From JAUIIK01 sp963709995 (GTDB lineage: Bacteria > Chloroflexota > Chloroflexia > Thermomicrobiales > CFX8): a stretch of 64,000 nt of DNA. Below, one piece after another: positions 27,145 to 37,580 of this stretch. Made by a program: the position numbers and the translations under genes. Location of the stretch: positions 1-64,000 of the forward strand of contig CAVPYN010000004.1 of NCBI GenBank assembly GCA_963709995.1, given 5' to 3'. Positions within the stretch are counted from its first letter, which is position 1. Each line of letters opens with the position of its first letter. The notes beneath the pieces are model-generated. The model had not been told where the DNA came from and made no database searches. It saw only the letters and a list, made by a program, of their open reading frames with translations.

Positions 27145-29833
27145 TGGCACTGCATCCCGACTTCCCCGAATCACCCCACGCCATCCTCGACCCGGCCATC
27201 CGCTGGTTCCCGGCCGACGAAGCCCTGCGCGAGACCAGCATGGACAAGCTCATGCCGCCGCTGGTCGCCGCAACTGCGCCGCAAGGTGAAGGAGTGGCGC
27301 GACAGCGGCTACGTCGGCGCGACCGACACCAGCAAGAGCCTGCTCAACTGGTGGTTCAACACGCCGCACCTGCTGCCCCAGGCCGACGGCACCATGGCCG
27401 AGTTCCAGTACTACTTCGCCCAGCGCGAGGCGCTGGAGACGATCATCTATCTGTACGACGTGGTCGGCGTGCAGGACAAGTACGACCTGATGCGCTTCGA
27501 CAGCTCCGGCGCGGTCTCGGCCGGCATGTTCGACGAGACCTGGCGGCGCTTTGTGGTCAAGATGGCGACCGGCACCGGCAAGACCAAGGTGCTGAGCCTG
27601 GTGCTGGCCTGGAGCTTCTACCACAAGCTGTACGAGCCGGACTCCGAGCTGGCGCGCAACTTCCTGGTGATCGCCCCCAACATCATCGTGCTGGACCGCA
27701 TCTACAAGGACTTTCAGGGCCTGCGCATCTTCTTCGAAGACCCGGTCATCCCCGACAACGGCTTCGACGGGCGCAACTGGCGCGACGATTTCCAACTGAC
27801 CCTGCACCTGCAGGACGAGGTGCGCATCACCCGCCCCACCGGCAACATCTTCCTGACCAACATCCACCGCGTCTATGCCGGCGACGACATCCCGCCCTCG
27901 CCCGATGACGAGAACACGATGGACTACTTCCTGGGCAAGCGGCCCACCGGCGCGACCACCGACTCCAAGGTGGACCTGGGCATGATCGTGCGCGACATCG
28001 ACGAGCTGATGGTGCTGAACGACGAGGCGCACCACATCCACGACCCGCGCATGGCCTGGTTCAAATCCATCGAGGACATCCACAACCGGCTGAAGCAAAA
28101 GGGCGGCGCGCTCTCCCTGCAGGTGGACGTGACCGCCACGCCCAAGCACAACAACGGCGCGATCTTCGTGCAGACCGTGGCCGATTACCCGCTGGTGGAG
28201 GCCATCTCGCAGAACGTGGTCAAGCATCCCGTCCTGCCCGACGCCGCCAGCCGCGCCAAGCTGGCCGAGCGCCAGAGCGCCAAGTACACCGAGAAATACG
28301 CCGACTACATCCACCTGGGCGTGATCGAGTGGCGCAAGGCCTATGCCGAACACGAAAAGCTGGGCAAGAAAGCCATCCTGTTCGTGATGACCGACGACAC
28401 CACGCAACTGCGACGACGTGGCCGAATACCTGGAAGGCCACTATCCCGACCTGAAGGACGCGGTGCTGGTCATTCACACCAAGAAGAACGGCGAGATTTC
28501 CGAAGCGCAGTCGGGCAAGAGCCAAGGAAGAACTGGAAAAGCTGCGCAAGCAGGCCAACGAGATCGACGAGCCTGGACAGCCCCTACAAGGCCATCGTCT
28601 CGGTGATGATGCTCAAGGAGGGCTGGGACGTGCGCAACGTCACCACCATCGTCGGTCTGCGCGCCTATTCCGCCAAGAGCAACATCCTGCCGGAACAGAC
28701 GCTGGGGCGCGGGCTTGCGCAAGATGTATCCCGGCGGCGTGGAGGAGTACGTCAGCGTGGTCGGCACCGATGCCTTCATGGATTTCGTCGAATCGATCCA
28801 GGCCGAAGGCGTGATGCTGGAGCGCAAGCCGATGGGCGAAGGCACGCAGCCCAAGACGCCGCTGGTGGTGGAGGTTGACAACGAGAACGTCAAGAAGGAC
28901 ATCGACGCGCTGGATATCGAGATCCCGGTGCTGACGCCGCGCATCTACCGCGAATACAAGAACCTGGCCGACCTGGACGTGAGCGCGCTTGGGCCATCAG
29001 CGCGGTGGCCTACCTGCAGTTCAGCGAGGAAGAGCAGCGCGAGATCGTCTTCAAGGACATCACCACCGGCGAGGTGACGCATACCACGATCCTCGACACG
29101 GCCGGCATCGCCGATTACCGCAGCGTCATCGGCTACTTCGCCCAGACCATCATGAAGGACCTGCGGCTGGTCAGCGGCTACGACGTGCTCTACGGCAAGG
29201 TCAAGGCGTTCGTGCAGGACGAGCTGTTCGACCGCGCCGGTGGATCTGGAAGACCCCAACACCCTGCGCAACCTGTCGGAACTGGCCGCCACCAAGACCC
29301 TGATCGAGACCTTCAAGAAGGCGATCAACGCCCTCACCGTGCAGGACAAAGGCGACGCCGAAATCCGCGACACCATCAAGCTGCGCCAGACCCGCCCCTT
29401 TGTGGCCAAGGATCAGGGCTACCTCGTCCCGAAGAAGAGCGTCTTCAACCGCATCATCGGCGACAGCCACTTCGAGTTGCTGTTTGCCAGCTTCCTCGAA
29501 GGCAGCGACGATGTCATCTCGTACGCCAAGAACTACCTGGCGGTGCATTTCAAGCTGGACTACGTGAACGCGGACGGCGACATCTCCAACTACTACCCGG
29601 ACTTCTTCGTCAAGCTATCGGACGGGCAGATGTTCATCGTCGAGACCAAAGGGCAGGAAGACCTGGACGTGCCGCTGAAGATGGAGCGCCTGCGCCAATG
29701 GTGCGAGGACATCAACCGGGTGCAGTCGGACGTGGAGTACGACTTCGTCTACGTGGACCAGGAGAGCTTCGACGAGTACCAGCCGTCGTCGTTCAGACAG
29801 CTGATCGACGGCTTCACCGAATACAAAACGTAG
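27144..29833 (+). pseudogene. res: Type III restriction endonuclease (Res), frameshifted
   Basis: The ATP-dependent partner of Mod, about 890 codons. Superfamily 2 helicase motifs are visible: Walker A MATGTGKTKVLSL, motif II LNDEAHHIHD, motif III VTATPKH, and motif VI QTLGRGLRKMYPG once one extra base near 28720 is removed. The C-terminal nuclease PD-(D/E)xK is YYPDFFVKLSDGQMFIVETKG, and it is intact. Indels occur near 27270, 28410, 28525, 28570, 28720, 28993 and 29238, most of them single extra bases. Res with Mod would cut DNA between two inversely oriented unmethylated sites. It starts with the ATG overlapping the mod stop. Confidence 0.82.
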
Positions 29834-29846
29834 TTGCTAACACTGC

Positions 29847-31276
29847 TCAGCGTTCACCGCCACCGGCCAGCGGGGCGTCGTGGAGAGGGAGGCGGGCGGT
29901 GACGGTGGCGCCGCGGCCAGCCGCGCTCCAGATGCCGCATGAGCCGCCAACGGCGCTGGCGTAATCCTGCATCGCTTCGACGCCGAGCCCCCGGCCGCTG
30001 CGCTCAACGTCGAACCCCTTGCCGTTGTCCTGGACAGAGATGCGCAGGTAATCCGCGCCATCAAAATCGAGCCGCAGGACGACCGCCGTGGCATTGGCGT
30101 GCTTGAGGACGTTGGTCAGCGCATCTTCGATAATCCGGTAAGCCGCCAGTTTGACCGTTTCAGATACCGCCTCCCGGTCCTCCTGTTCGCGTTCGCGGAA
30201 CGTCTCGCTGATGTCGAGCGTGATGGCAAAGGATGGCTCAAACTGGTCGGCTAGCGACTGCAGCGCTGGGATCAAACCGCGACGCAGAATTGATGGATAG
30301 AGGCGGCGGCTCAGCGAGGTGATGTCGTTCTGGATCAGGTCGTCAAGCTGGCCGATGACATCATTGAGCTGTTCCTCGGCTTCGGGAGACGGATCGGAGC
30401 GCCGCATCGTCCGGTAGAGCTGGGTTCGCAGGACGAGCATTCTCGCCTGGACACGCCCGTGAAGGTGGGTTGCGATCTCCCGGCGCACGCCTTCCTGCAC
30501 GCCGACGATCCTGCGCCGGGAATCCTGCAGATCATTGATCGTCGTTTGCAGTTCCTGGGCCATCGAGTTGAATGACCTCGCCAGCACCTGCAGTTCGCCG
30601 CTCTGGAGGTTGCTCACGCGGGTATCGAGTTTGCCGGCGGCCATGCTGTCCGTGGCGGCAACCAGGGTCTTGACTGGTTTCGAAAAGCCCCGGGCGATGA
30701 CATAGGCAATGATGGCAGCGAGGATGATCAGAATCGTCCCCTGAATCAGATGCTCGACAACAATCGCTCGAACCTGTTGCTGGAGGACGTCGCTGCGGAG
30801 ACCGATCTCGACACCGCCAACCGGCCGGCCGCCGATCGTGACTGGCTGGGCGATCTCCAGCACCCCGTCGTTGACCTGCTCGATAGCATCCTGCCCGGCA
30901 AGCGACTGCATGCCCAGCTCGGACGCCTGGCCACCGAGCGACTCGAAGCCGCTTGCGCGGTGTCGACCAGCATGACGCCTGCGGGGGTGAAGACGCGGAC
31001 GTATTCGACATCGGGCTGGCTTGCGACGAGCGTCGCCACCTTCTCGACATCTTCGATGTTCGCCAGAAAGAGCGGGTCAGCGAGCAGGTCATTCATCTGT
31101 CCGGCGAGGCCGGAACCACGACTGCGTAGCTCTTCCCAGTAGATCCGCCTGGCGCGGGAAATATCGAGCATCGTCGTCGTCGTGATAAAGGTCACCGCCA
31201 GGAGGATCATCGTGACGGTCAGGATCGGCGCAATGCGCCAGTGGACAGGAAGCCAGCGGCGCAACCGGGCCTGCAT
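29847..31276 (-). pseudogene. NarL-type sensor histidine kinase, one frameshift
   Basis: A membrane histidine kinase of about 475 codons, read in two frames. It begins at ATG 31276 with a first membrane segment (IAPILTVTMILLAVTFITTT). A periplasmic sensor domain follows to about residue 150, then a second segment (GTILIILAAIIAYVIARGF), a HAMP domain (ARSFNSMAQELQ), a HisKA_3-like dimer region with the candidate phospho-His in IATHLHGRVQARM, and an ATPase domain (IIEDALTNVLKHANA, VQDNGKGFDV). A single missing base near 30958 separates the two frames inside the sensor domain. It is preceded directly by the PhnD-like lipoprotein on the same strand, so the lipoprotein may present a ligand to the kinase. 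Confidence 0.8.
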
Positions 31277-31287
31277 CTCGCCGCCAG

Positions 31288-32258
31288 CTAGTTCTGTACG
31301 GTCTGCTTCACGACCTCGTAGAGTTCGTTCGAGGTCTGCGAGGACTGTCGGCCGGAATCTCCTCAACTTCTCGGTTTCACGCATCGTTTCGAGGATTGCC
31401 TGCCCTTCCTCAGTCTGATCCAGGGCAACCATCAAGCGGATGATTTCCGCCTGGATCGCGGATCAAGATCAGGTCGGCAGACACCAGCTGGCTCGGCGCC
31501 GGAACCGTCTCGGCAAAGATTGTGACCTGCGCCTGCACATCGGGCGAGAACTCCTTGAACGCGCGGATGCCGATCGCCAGGGCGGCGATTTCGCCGTTCA
31601 GCAGGAGATTCATCGATGTTTGTCCGCCGGATGACACATAATAGCCAACCTCATCCGGGCCAACCTCGGCCTCCGGGCTGCTGACCGGGCGAACGGCGAT
31701 GCCCTGCTCGGCCAGGGTGACGAGCGGCAGGATATGCCCGACCGTCGAATGGGGTTGCTCCAGCATGATGACCGTCCCCTTGAGATCCTCCGGATCGCTC
31801 ACGCCGGATTCGTTGGACGTCACAAAGACGCCGGTCAGTTCCGCTGTCCCACCCTTCCACTGGCGCAGGATGAAGCTACAACCAACCTCCTCGCAAACCT
31901 CCAGCGAAGGGACCGCAGCGTCGAGATAGATGTCCACCTCGCCAGCGGCCATCATCCGCGCCATTTCGGCGGTGTCGCGAGCGATTACGACCTCGCCCGC
32001 GGTGATGCCCGAGGAAGCCAGATTGGCGGCGAGATAGTCCGCCAGCGGCTGGAATTCGTCGATCTTCTTCGACGGGTTGTTCGCCTCGACGTTACCGACA
32101 ACGATCGCTGTCGATGTGGATTGGCCACCGGTCTGCGGTTTGGGAGTCGCCGTCGGGCTGTCACCGGAGTCGGCCTCGCCACATGCAGCGACGATAGGCA
32201 GCAAGAGCAGAATCGAGAACAATATCCATTTTTTGCCAGTGAGGGGCTTCTTCATCAT
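31288..32258 (-). pseudogene. PhnD-like ABC substrate-binding lipoprotein, frameshifted near its end
   Basis: A phosphate/phosphonate-type periplasmic binding protein. ATG 32258 begins a signal peptide ending in the lipobox IVAAC. A Thr/Pro linker leads to VEANNPSKKIDEFQPLADYL, EVDIYLDAAVPSLEV, TSNESGVSDPEDLKGTVIML and AFKEFSPDVQAQ. The last 50 codons continue in a second frame (LMVALDQTEEGQAILETM) and then a third, ending at TAG 31288, so two indels (near 31445 and 31325) are needed. The kinase ATG follows 11 bases after the stop. There is no ABC permease nearby, so its job is more likely ligand presentation to the kinase than uptake; that is inference. Confidence 0.78.
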
Positions 32259-32622
32259 TCTTGCCTGCTTCTCACACGATCTATCCCACCCGGAAGAAAG
32301 GAGGACAGGACCGGACGACGGAGCGAAACGAACTGGCCACTTTAAGAAGTATGAGTCTACATCAGGAAGGTTGAGCGAGTTGGAAAGGCAACACCCTGCT
32401 CCCAGGCTGCCGGATTGTCCTGTATTGGAATGAATGTCGTTGTCCGTGACGTGGCGAGCGCGGCCGCGATAGATCTGTCATACCATTGTGAGCCAGCTTC
32501 ACTTGCTCCGAGCGTCTCATGTGCATCGACCATCGTGGTTTCTCGATGATTTGCCTGCCATGCGTGGGACCGGAAGCGGTCGAGGTAAGCCGCACGCTAG
32601 CGGTTCCGCCCTGGTCGCGACG
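32259..32622. other. Intergenic region, no feature identified
   Basis: About 360 bases between the PhnD-like and nucleotidyltransferase genes. I see no supported gene, RNA or strong hairpin. It must contain the promoter for the PhnD/kinase operon, since ATG 32258 reads out of it. Confidence 0.3.
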
Positions 32623-33159
32623 CTACTGACTCCGCATGATGGCCTGCAGGGTCTTGATTGTCTCCAGATCTTTCGGTCGCGGGGGCTGCCCGGTCGCCGC
32701 CTCGTAACCTTCCTGATCGTGGACCATCTGATGCGGCGCGACGACGCGAGCGCAAGTCCCGTGCAGGCAATATCGATGATCCGGCAAGGCGTCCGACTGC
32801 CATGTCCACTCCGGTGTGCCGTGGCCGGCAATCGATCCTGATGGCGATCGTTCGATGAAGACAAGGGTGACGTCCTGACCATCCTTTACGAAGTCGCTCT
32901 GCACCGGCAGTTCGCGATCCAGACGGTAGCCGGCCTCACCAAGAACATGCTGTATGCGCTCCCGATGGCGCTGCCAAACCACCAGATCGAGATCGGCGTG
33001 TGAACGGGTGATCCGGCCAAGCAGGAAATCCAGCGCCCACCCGCCCCGCAGCCAGAAGCGCACGTGCTGTTGAGAGAGAATGAAATCAATCTGACGCAGT
33101 ATGTCTAGCTGCCGCCTGGCCCGCTCATCCATCTCCACCTCGGGTTCATTTAGCGCCAT
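32623..33159 (-). CDS. Nucleotidyltransferase, ANT(2'')/Lnu-like
   Basis: A 178-residue protein of the polymerase-beta-type nucleotidyltransferase superfamily. The signature RFWLRGGWALDFLLGRITRS at residues 35-54 is followed by HADLDLVV with the two metal-binding Asp. This matches the aminoglycoside-2''-adenylyltransferase and lincosamide nucleotidyltransferase group, which inactivates antibiotics by AMP transfer. Many chromosomal members have no proven resistance role, so the substrate is uncertain. ATG 33159 has no strong ribosome-binding site; ATG 33132 is a second option. Confidence 0.75.
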   Translation of the reverse strand: MALNEPEVEMDERARRQLDILRQIDFILSQQHVRFWLRGGWALDFLLGRITRSHADLDLVVWQRHRERIQHVLGEAGYRLDRELPVQSDFVKDGQDVTLVFIERSPSGSIAGHGTPEWTWQSDALPDHRYCLHGTCARVVAPHQMVHDQEGYEAATGQPPRPKDLETIKTLQAIMRSQ

Positions 33160-33232
33160 CGGCTCATCATCTTACTCGAGCGCGTAAAGTCCCCTTGGGA
33201 GATGCGTTCTGAATGGCCAGCAGGCGAGCATG

Positions 33233-33694
33233 TCACGTATCCCACAATCCCATCGTCTGCCGGAGGATCGCCAACTCGCCGGTGTGGTAGGCGTTGTGGT
33301 CGGCAACGAGCAGAATCTCGCGGAGATAGGTGTAGCCGGGCGCATGGGGGATTTCAGCGGTCAGGTCGAGCGACTCGTCGCGGGTCAGTGCGTTCATCGC
33401 TGCGAGGCCGGCCCGGAAGCGATCCAGCGTCGATGTCCAACCAGCAACATCGGTGACGGCGTCGGGTTCTGGTCAGTAGCCGACCGGAAACTCCGGCGAT
33501 ACGTGTTCCGGGTCGCGGGTGAACTCCAGGATATCCCACTGGGCGATCCGCAAATGCTCGAGCAGATGCCAGAAGCTATACGGCACGCCAGGCGGCTTCG
33601 CATTGATCGCATCCACCGGAAAGTTGGCCACTGCCTCGTCGAACGTCATGTGAGCGCCCTGGCCCTCAAGGACATAGACGAGTTGATCGCGCAT
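33233..33694 (-). pseudogene. DinB-fold protein with an in-frame TGA
   Basis: A DinB/YfiT-fold gene of 153 sense and stop-interrupted codons. ATG 33694 has AAGGAGG six bases upstream. The first part (FDEAVANFPVDAINAKPPGV, YSFWHLLEHLRIAQWDILEF) ends at TGA 33473-33475, and the same frame continues with PEPDAVTDVAGWTSTLDRF and LLVADHNAYHTGELAILRQ to a proper TGA at 33233. The metal-site His groups fall on both sides, so a complete fold needs read-through. The context FPVGY-x-PEPDA suggests the codon was TGG (Trp). A nonsense mutation or base error is most likely; recoding is considered in the findings. Confidence 0.75.
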
Positions 33695-33920
33695 CGGTTC
33701 CTCCTTGATGCTGGCGGCGTCTCTGCAGGGATTCAACGCCGCGGTCATTGACTTCTATTCCTCGTGACCATTCTTCTTGACGGGAATACTTGCTGCAGAT
33801 CTCCCGAGAACTGCATTCTGTCGCCATCTGCAACAAACCTGACCTGGTCTATGCCCTCGGGATAGGGGGTGGCGGGTTGTACACTGCGGTGGGCAATCAA
33901 GGGTAGCGGCGGGGGCGAAC

Positions 33921-34658
33921 ATGACCGGTGATGGATTCTTCGGTGAGCGAATCGCAGCGATATACGACCAGGATGAATCGGAGATGTTTGCGCCAGAAGT
34001 GGTCGACGCCACCGTGGATTTTCTGGCCTCGCTGGCTGGCGGCGGCAGGGCGCTCGAACTTGGCATAGGAACGGGCCGTATTGCGCTCCCGCTAGCACAG
34101 CGCGGCATCTCGATCCATGGTATCGACCTCTCCAACGCGATGGTGGAGCGGCTCCGTGCCAAGCAGGACGCCGAGGACATCAGCGTGACCATCGGGGATT
34201 TTGCGACCACGGCGGTAGAGGGGACGTTCACCCTCGCCTATCTGGTCTTCAACACGATCAACAACCTGACCACTCAGCAAGAACAGGTTGCTTGCTTTCG
34301 GAACGTTGCCGGCCACCTCGAACCGGGAGGCTGCTTCGTCGTCGAAGTCGGCGTCCCGATCCTGCGCCTTCTTCCGCCGGGTCAGAACCTCTATACCTAC
34401 TATATGGACGACAATAAATGGGACATCGACGAGTATCACATTGCAACGCAGGAGTTCTTTTCCCACCACTTCAGCGTCCGGGATGGACGGCTCGTGCGTA
34501 GCTCGATTCCATTCCGTTATGTCTGGCCCGCTGAGCTCGATCTGATGGCGCAGCTAGCAGGGATGAGCCTGCTCGAACGCTGGGAGGATTGGGGCCGACA
34601 ACCGTTCACGGCCGAAAGCACCAAGCATGTGTCGGTCTGGAAGAAGCCCGAAGCCTGA
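33921..34658 (+). CDS. Class I SAM-dependent methyltransferase
   Basis: A 245-residue methyltransferase. Motif I is ALELGIGTGRIALPLAQRG at about residues 43-61, followed by the acidic ISIHGIDLSNAMVERL and the motif II region FTLAYLVFNTINNL. The C-terminal half is beta-rich and closes with KHVSVWKKP. It resembles methyltransf_25-type enzymes acting on small molecules; the acceptor is unknown. The first codons FFGERIAAIYDQDESEMF are typical of this group. No operon partner: the next gene starts 170 bases on with its own operator. Confidence 0.85.
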   Translation: MTGDGFFGERIAAIYDQDESEMFAPEVVDATVDFLASLAGGGRALELGIGTGRIALPLAQRGISIHGIDLSNAMVERLRAKQDAEDISVTIGDFATTAVEGTFTLAYLVFNTINNLTTQQEQVACFRNVAGHLEPGGCFVVEVGVPILRLLPPGQNLYTYYMDDNKWDIDEYHIATQEFFSHHFSVRDGRLVRSSIPFRYVWPAELDLMAQLAGMSLLERWEDWGRQPFTAESTKHVSVWKKPEA

Positions 34659-34780
34659 GAGCGCGCCGTAAGCTCCGGGGTCGATTGAATATGGGCGTCG
34701 ATGTCACGCGACAGATCGAAACACGCTTTTCCCAAATCTAGGATTGGCAGGTCTGGCGTCGATGGATTATCATTGATCGA

Positions 34781-34806
34781 ATACATGAATAGTTATTCAT
34801 GCGTAT
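34781..34806. promoter_or_regulatory. ArsR/SmtB-type operator before the metal efflux operon
   Basis: CATGAATAGTTATTCATG (34784-34801) is an 8-8 perfect inverted repeat, and the flanking ATA and TAT extend it. The form resembles the 12-2-12 operators of ArsR/SmtB metal sensors. It lies 26 bases before the ArsR gene start, where binding would block the promoter. Confidence 0.8.
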
Positions 34807-34827
34807 TGAGACTGAGGATCAATAACA

Positions 34828-35235
34828 GTGGCAAGACCGAGGCGAACTGACCAGATCGTTCCTCGCAACGAACTACCCGGGTGGGGCGACGATGTGGTGC
34901 ATCTCGACGCCGTCGTCGCCGCTCGGCGAGAGCTACCGAGCGCCGCTGATCTCGAAGGCATGACTGAGATCTTCAGCGCGCTGGCCGACCCAACGCGATT
35001 GCGGATTGTGGCGGCGCTGGCATCGAGCGAGTTATGTGTTGCTGATCTCGCGGCGACGGTCGGATTGAGTCAATCGGCTGCCTCACATCAGCTGCGCGTC
35101 TTGCGGGACCGTGGACTGGTCCGGTCTCGCAAGGATGGCCGGCGTGCCTATTATGAACTTGATGACGAACACGTCAGCACGCTCTACCGGCAAGCCTTCG
35201 AGCACGCCGGCCACAACCTGGAAGCGGACGTCTGA
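34828..35235 (+). CDS. ArsR/SmtB-family metal-responsive repressor
   Basis: A 135-residue winged-helix repressor. The core is IFSALADPTRLRIVAALASSELCVADLA, then recognition helix SQSAASHQLRVLRDRGLVR and wing KDGRRAYYELDDEHV. The ELCVADLA Cys matches the alpha-3 metal site of CadC/ArsR-type sensors, and the C-terminal HVSTLYRQAFEHAGHN gives Asp/His ligands like the alpha-5 site of SmtB/CzrA, so the metal is probably Zn, Cd or Pb. The long N-terminus (residues 1-40) is Arg-rich. GTG start. The stop overlaps the ATPase start as TGATG, showing translational coupling. Confidence 0.9.
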   Translation: MARPRRTDQIVPRNELPGWGDDVVHLDAVVAARRELPSAADLEGMTEIFSALADPTRLRIVAALASSELCVADLAATVGLSQSAASHQLRVLRDRGLVRSRKDGRRAYYELDDEHVSTLYRQAFEHAGHNLEADV

Positions 35236-37580
35236 TGGTTACTGAAAGCGTCTCACTAGCAGAGCGCCTGCCCACAACTCATCAGGACTGCCAGCATTGC
35301 CTTAACCGGCTGGTGATAAACCTTCAAGCGATCGACGGCGTGGTTGAGGTTCGCCCCGAGCCGGACCAGGCCCGGGCGGCGGTCGTTTTCGACCCGGATA
35401 GAACCGACCTTGCCAAGATCGAAGCGGCTTGCCAGGCTGCTGGGAGCGCCAGCTGCGATCTCTACACCCGCCAGACGCTCGCGATCGAGGGGATGCACTG
35501 CGCCGATTGCGCGGCACGTCTTGAAGCCGGCGTCGCCCGGCTCGATGGTGTTCATGCGGTGAACGTCAACTTCATCGGCGCGCGCATGGATCTCGAATAC
35601 CGCGACGATGTCGTCGATGCGGAGAGCATCGCCCGGCGTGTGGCGGAGATGGGTTACCGTGTCGCTGAAGGCGATGCGCCGCCAGCTGAAACCAGCGCGA
35701 TGCGCTCATTTCTCCTGGAGCCGTCGTTGCGGCCCGTGCTTGCCGGCGCTGGTCTCACTCTGCTGGGAATCATCACCATGGTCGCTAGCGCGCCGGAGAT
35801 CGCTTCGACCGCATTCTTCGCCTCCACTGTGTTGATCGCTGGCGTGCCAATCGCCCGCAGCGGCTACGCCAGCCTGCGGATCAATCGCCAGCTCGACATT
35901 AATGTCCTGATGACGATTGCCGTCATCGGCGCGGCGATTCTCGGCGAGTGGCTCGAAGCGGCGACGGTCGTCGTTCTCTTCTCGATCGGCGAAGCGCTCG
36001 AAGGCTTCGCGATGGACCGGGCACGTCGCTCGATCCGTGGTCTGATGTCGCTGACGCCCGATGAGGCGACCGTCCGCAGGGACGGCCTTGAGGCAACGAT
36101 GGCTGTCTCGGAGATCGTGCCGGGAGATGTCGTGATCATCCGGCCTGGCGGCCGGTTGCCGGTCGACGGGGTTATCCAGCACGGCACTTCGATGCTCGAT
36201 CAAGCGCCGGTTACTGGGGAGAGTGTGCCGGTCGAGCGCGTACCGGGCGACCAGGTTTTTTCCGGGACAATCAACGGGAGCGGCGTCATCGAGGTTGAGG
36301 CAACCCAGCCCGCCAGCAATTCGACGATTGCCCGGATCGTTCATATGGTTGAAGAAGCCCAGGCGCGCAAAGCCCCGTCGCAGCGTTTCGTCGACGTCTT
36401 CGCCCGCTACTACACGCCGGCAGTCGTCGCGGTGGCCGCCATCGTGGCTCTGGTCCCGCCGCTGCTGCTCGACGCGAGCTGGTCGAACTGGTCCTACCGG
36501 GCGCTGATCCTCCTCGTCGTCGCCTGTCCATGTGCGCTGGTCATCTCGACGCCGGTCTCGATCGTCTCGGCCATCGCGGCGGCGGCCCGCAACGGCGTTT
36601 TGGTCAAGGGTGGCGCTTACCTTGAAGCGCTCGGCTCGCTGCGCGCCCTGGCTTTCGACAAGACCGGCACTCTCACAGTTGGCATGCCCGAAGTGCAGCG
36701 CGCCATTCCGCTTAATGGGCAGGATGAGCGTTCACTCCTCCATCTCGCGGCATCCGCGGAACGCTACTCCGAGCATCCCTTGGGCCGGGCGATCATCCGG
36801 GCCGCTGAGTCGCGCGGCGTCGACCTCTCGTCCGCTGAGGTCAGCCACTCCAGCGCAACCACCGGCAGCGGCATTTCCGCCCTGGTTGATGGCCAGCTGG
36901 TTCAGGTCGGCGGTCGGCGGATGCTCGACAACGGCAAGCTCACAGCCGCGCTCGAAGATCAGCTCGTTGCTCTCGAGCGTCAGGGACAGACATCCGTTCT
37001 GGTGCTGGTCGATGGCGTGCCGGAAGGCATCATTGCGATGGCCGACGAGGTGCGCCCCGAAGCCCGTGAGGCGGTAGCCGCTATTCATGCGGCGGGCATC
37101 GAGCAGACGGTCATGCTGACCGGAGACCGCCCCGAAGTCGCGGCGGCGATTGCTTGCCGCGTCGGGATCAATTCGGTTGAAGCCGGGCTGCTGCCGGATC
37201 AGAAAGTGGACGCGGTCGCGGGGTTGTTGGAGCGTTACGAGCGTGTCGGCATGGTTGGCGACGGCGTCAACGACGCTCCGGCCCTGGCCCGTTCGACGGT
37301 CGGCATCGCCATGGGCGCGGCCGGAACCGATACGGCTCTCGAGACTGCCGATGTGGCTCTGATGGGTGACGATCTTGGCAAGCTGGCCGGCGTCGTGAAG
37401 CTTTCGCGACGCACGAAAGGCATCATCATCCAGAACATCGCCATCGCGCTGGGCATCAAAGCCCTGGTGCTGCTCCTGGCCGTCGCTGGACTCGCCACCC
37501 TCTGGCAAGCCATCTTTGCCGACGTCGGCGCCACATTGATCGTTGTCCTGAATGGGCTGCGGTTGTTACGGTGGCGATAA
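35235..37580 (+). CDS. Heavy-metal P1B-type ATPase (Zn/Cd/Pb efflux)
   Basis: A 781-residue ATP-driven metal exporter. It has two N-terminal heavy-metal-associated domains: a degenerate one (HQDCQHCLNRL) and a canonical one (IEGMHCADCAARLEAG). Membrane helices follow, then the actuator motif PVTGESVPVERVPGD, the transport-site ACPCALVISTPVSIVSAIAA (CPC at about residue 431), the phosphorylation site FDKTGTLTVG (Asp about 474), HPLGRAI and GDGVNDAPALARSTVGIAMG. The CPC and the ArsR partner point to Zn, Cd or Pb rather than Cu(I). Located in the inner membrane, and regulated with ArsR by the operator at 34781. Confidence 0.94.
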   Translation: MVTESVSLAERLPTTHQDCQHCLNRLVINLQAIDGVVEVRPEPDQARAAVVFDPDRTDLAKIEAACQAAGSASCDLYTRQTLAIEGMHCADCAARLEAGVARLDGVHAVNVNFIGARMDLEYRDDVVDAESIARRVAEMGYRVAEGDAPPAETSAMRSFLLEPSLRPVLAGAGLTLLGIITMVASAPEIASTAFFASTVLIAGVPIARSGYASLRINRQLDINVLMTIAVIGAAILGEWLEAATVVVLFSIGEALEGFAMDRARRSIRGLMSLTPDEATVRRDGLEATMAVSEIVPGDVVIIRPGGRLPVDGVIQHGTSMLDQAPVTGESVPVERVPGDQVFSGTINGSGVIEVEATQPASNSTIARIVHMVEEAQARKAPSQRFVDVFARYYTPAVVAVAAIVALVPPLLLDASWSNWSYRALILLVVACPCALVISTPVSIVSAIAAAARNGVLVKGGAYLEALGSLRALAFDKTGTLTVGMPEVQRAIPLNGQDERSLLHLAASAERYSEHPLGRAIIRAAESRGVDLSSAEVSHSSATTGSGISALVDGQLVQVGGRRMLDNGKLTAALEDQLVALERQGQTSVLVLVDGVPEGIIAMADEVRPEAREAVAAIHAAGIEQTVMLTGDRPEVAAAIACRVGINSVEAGLLPDQKVDAVAGLLERYERVGMVGDGVNDAPALARSTVGIAMGAAGTDTALETADVALMGDDLGKLAGVVKLSRRTKGIIIQNIAIALGIKALVLLLAVAGLATLWQAIFADVGATLIVVLNGLRLLRWR

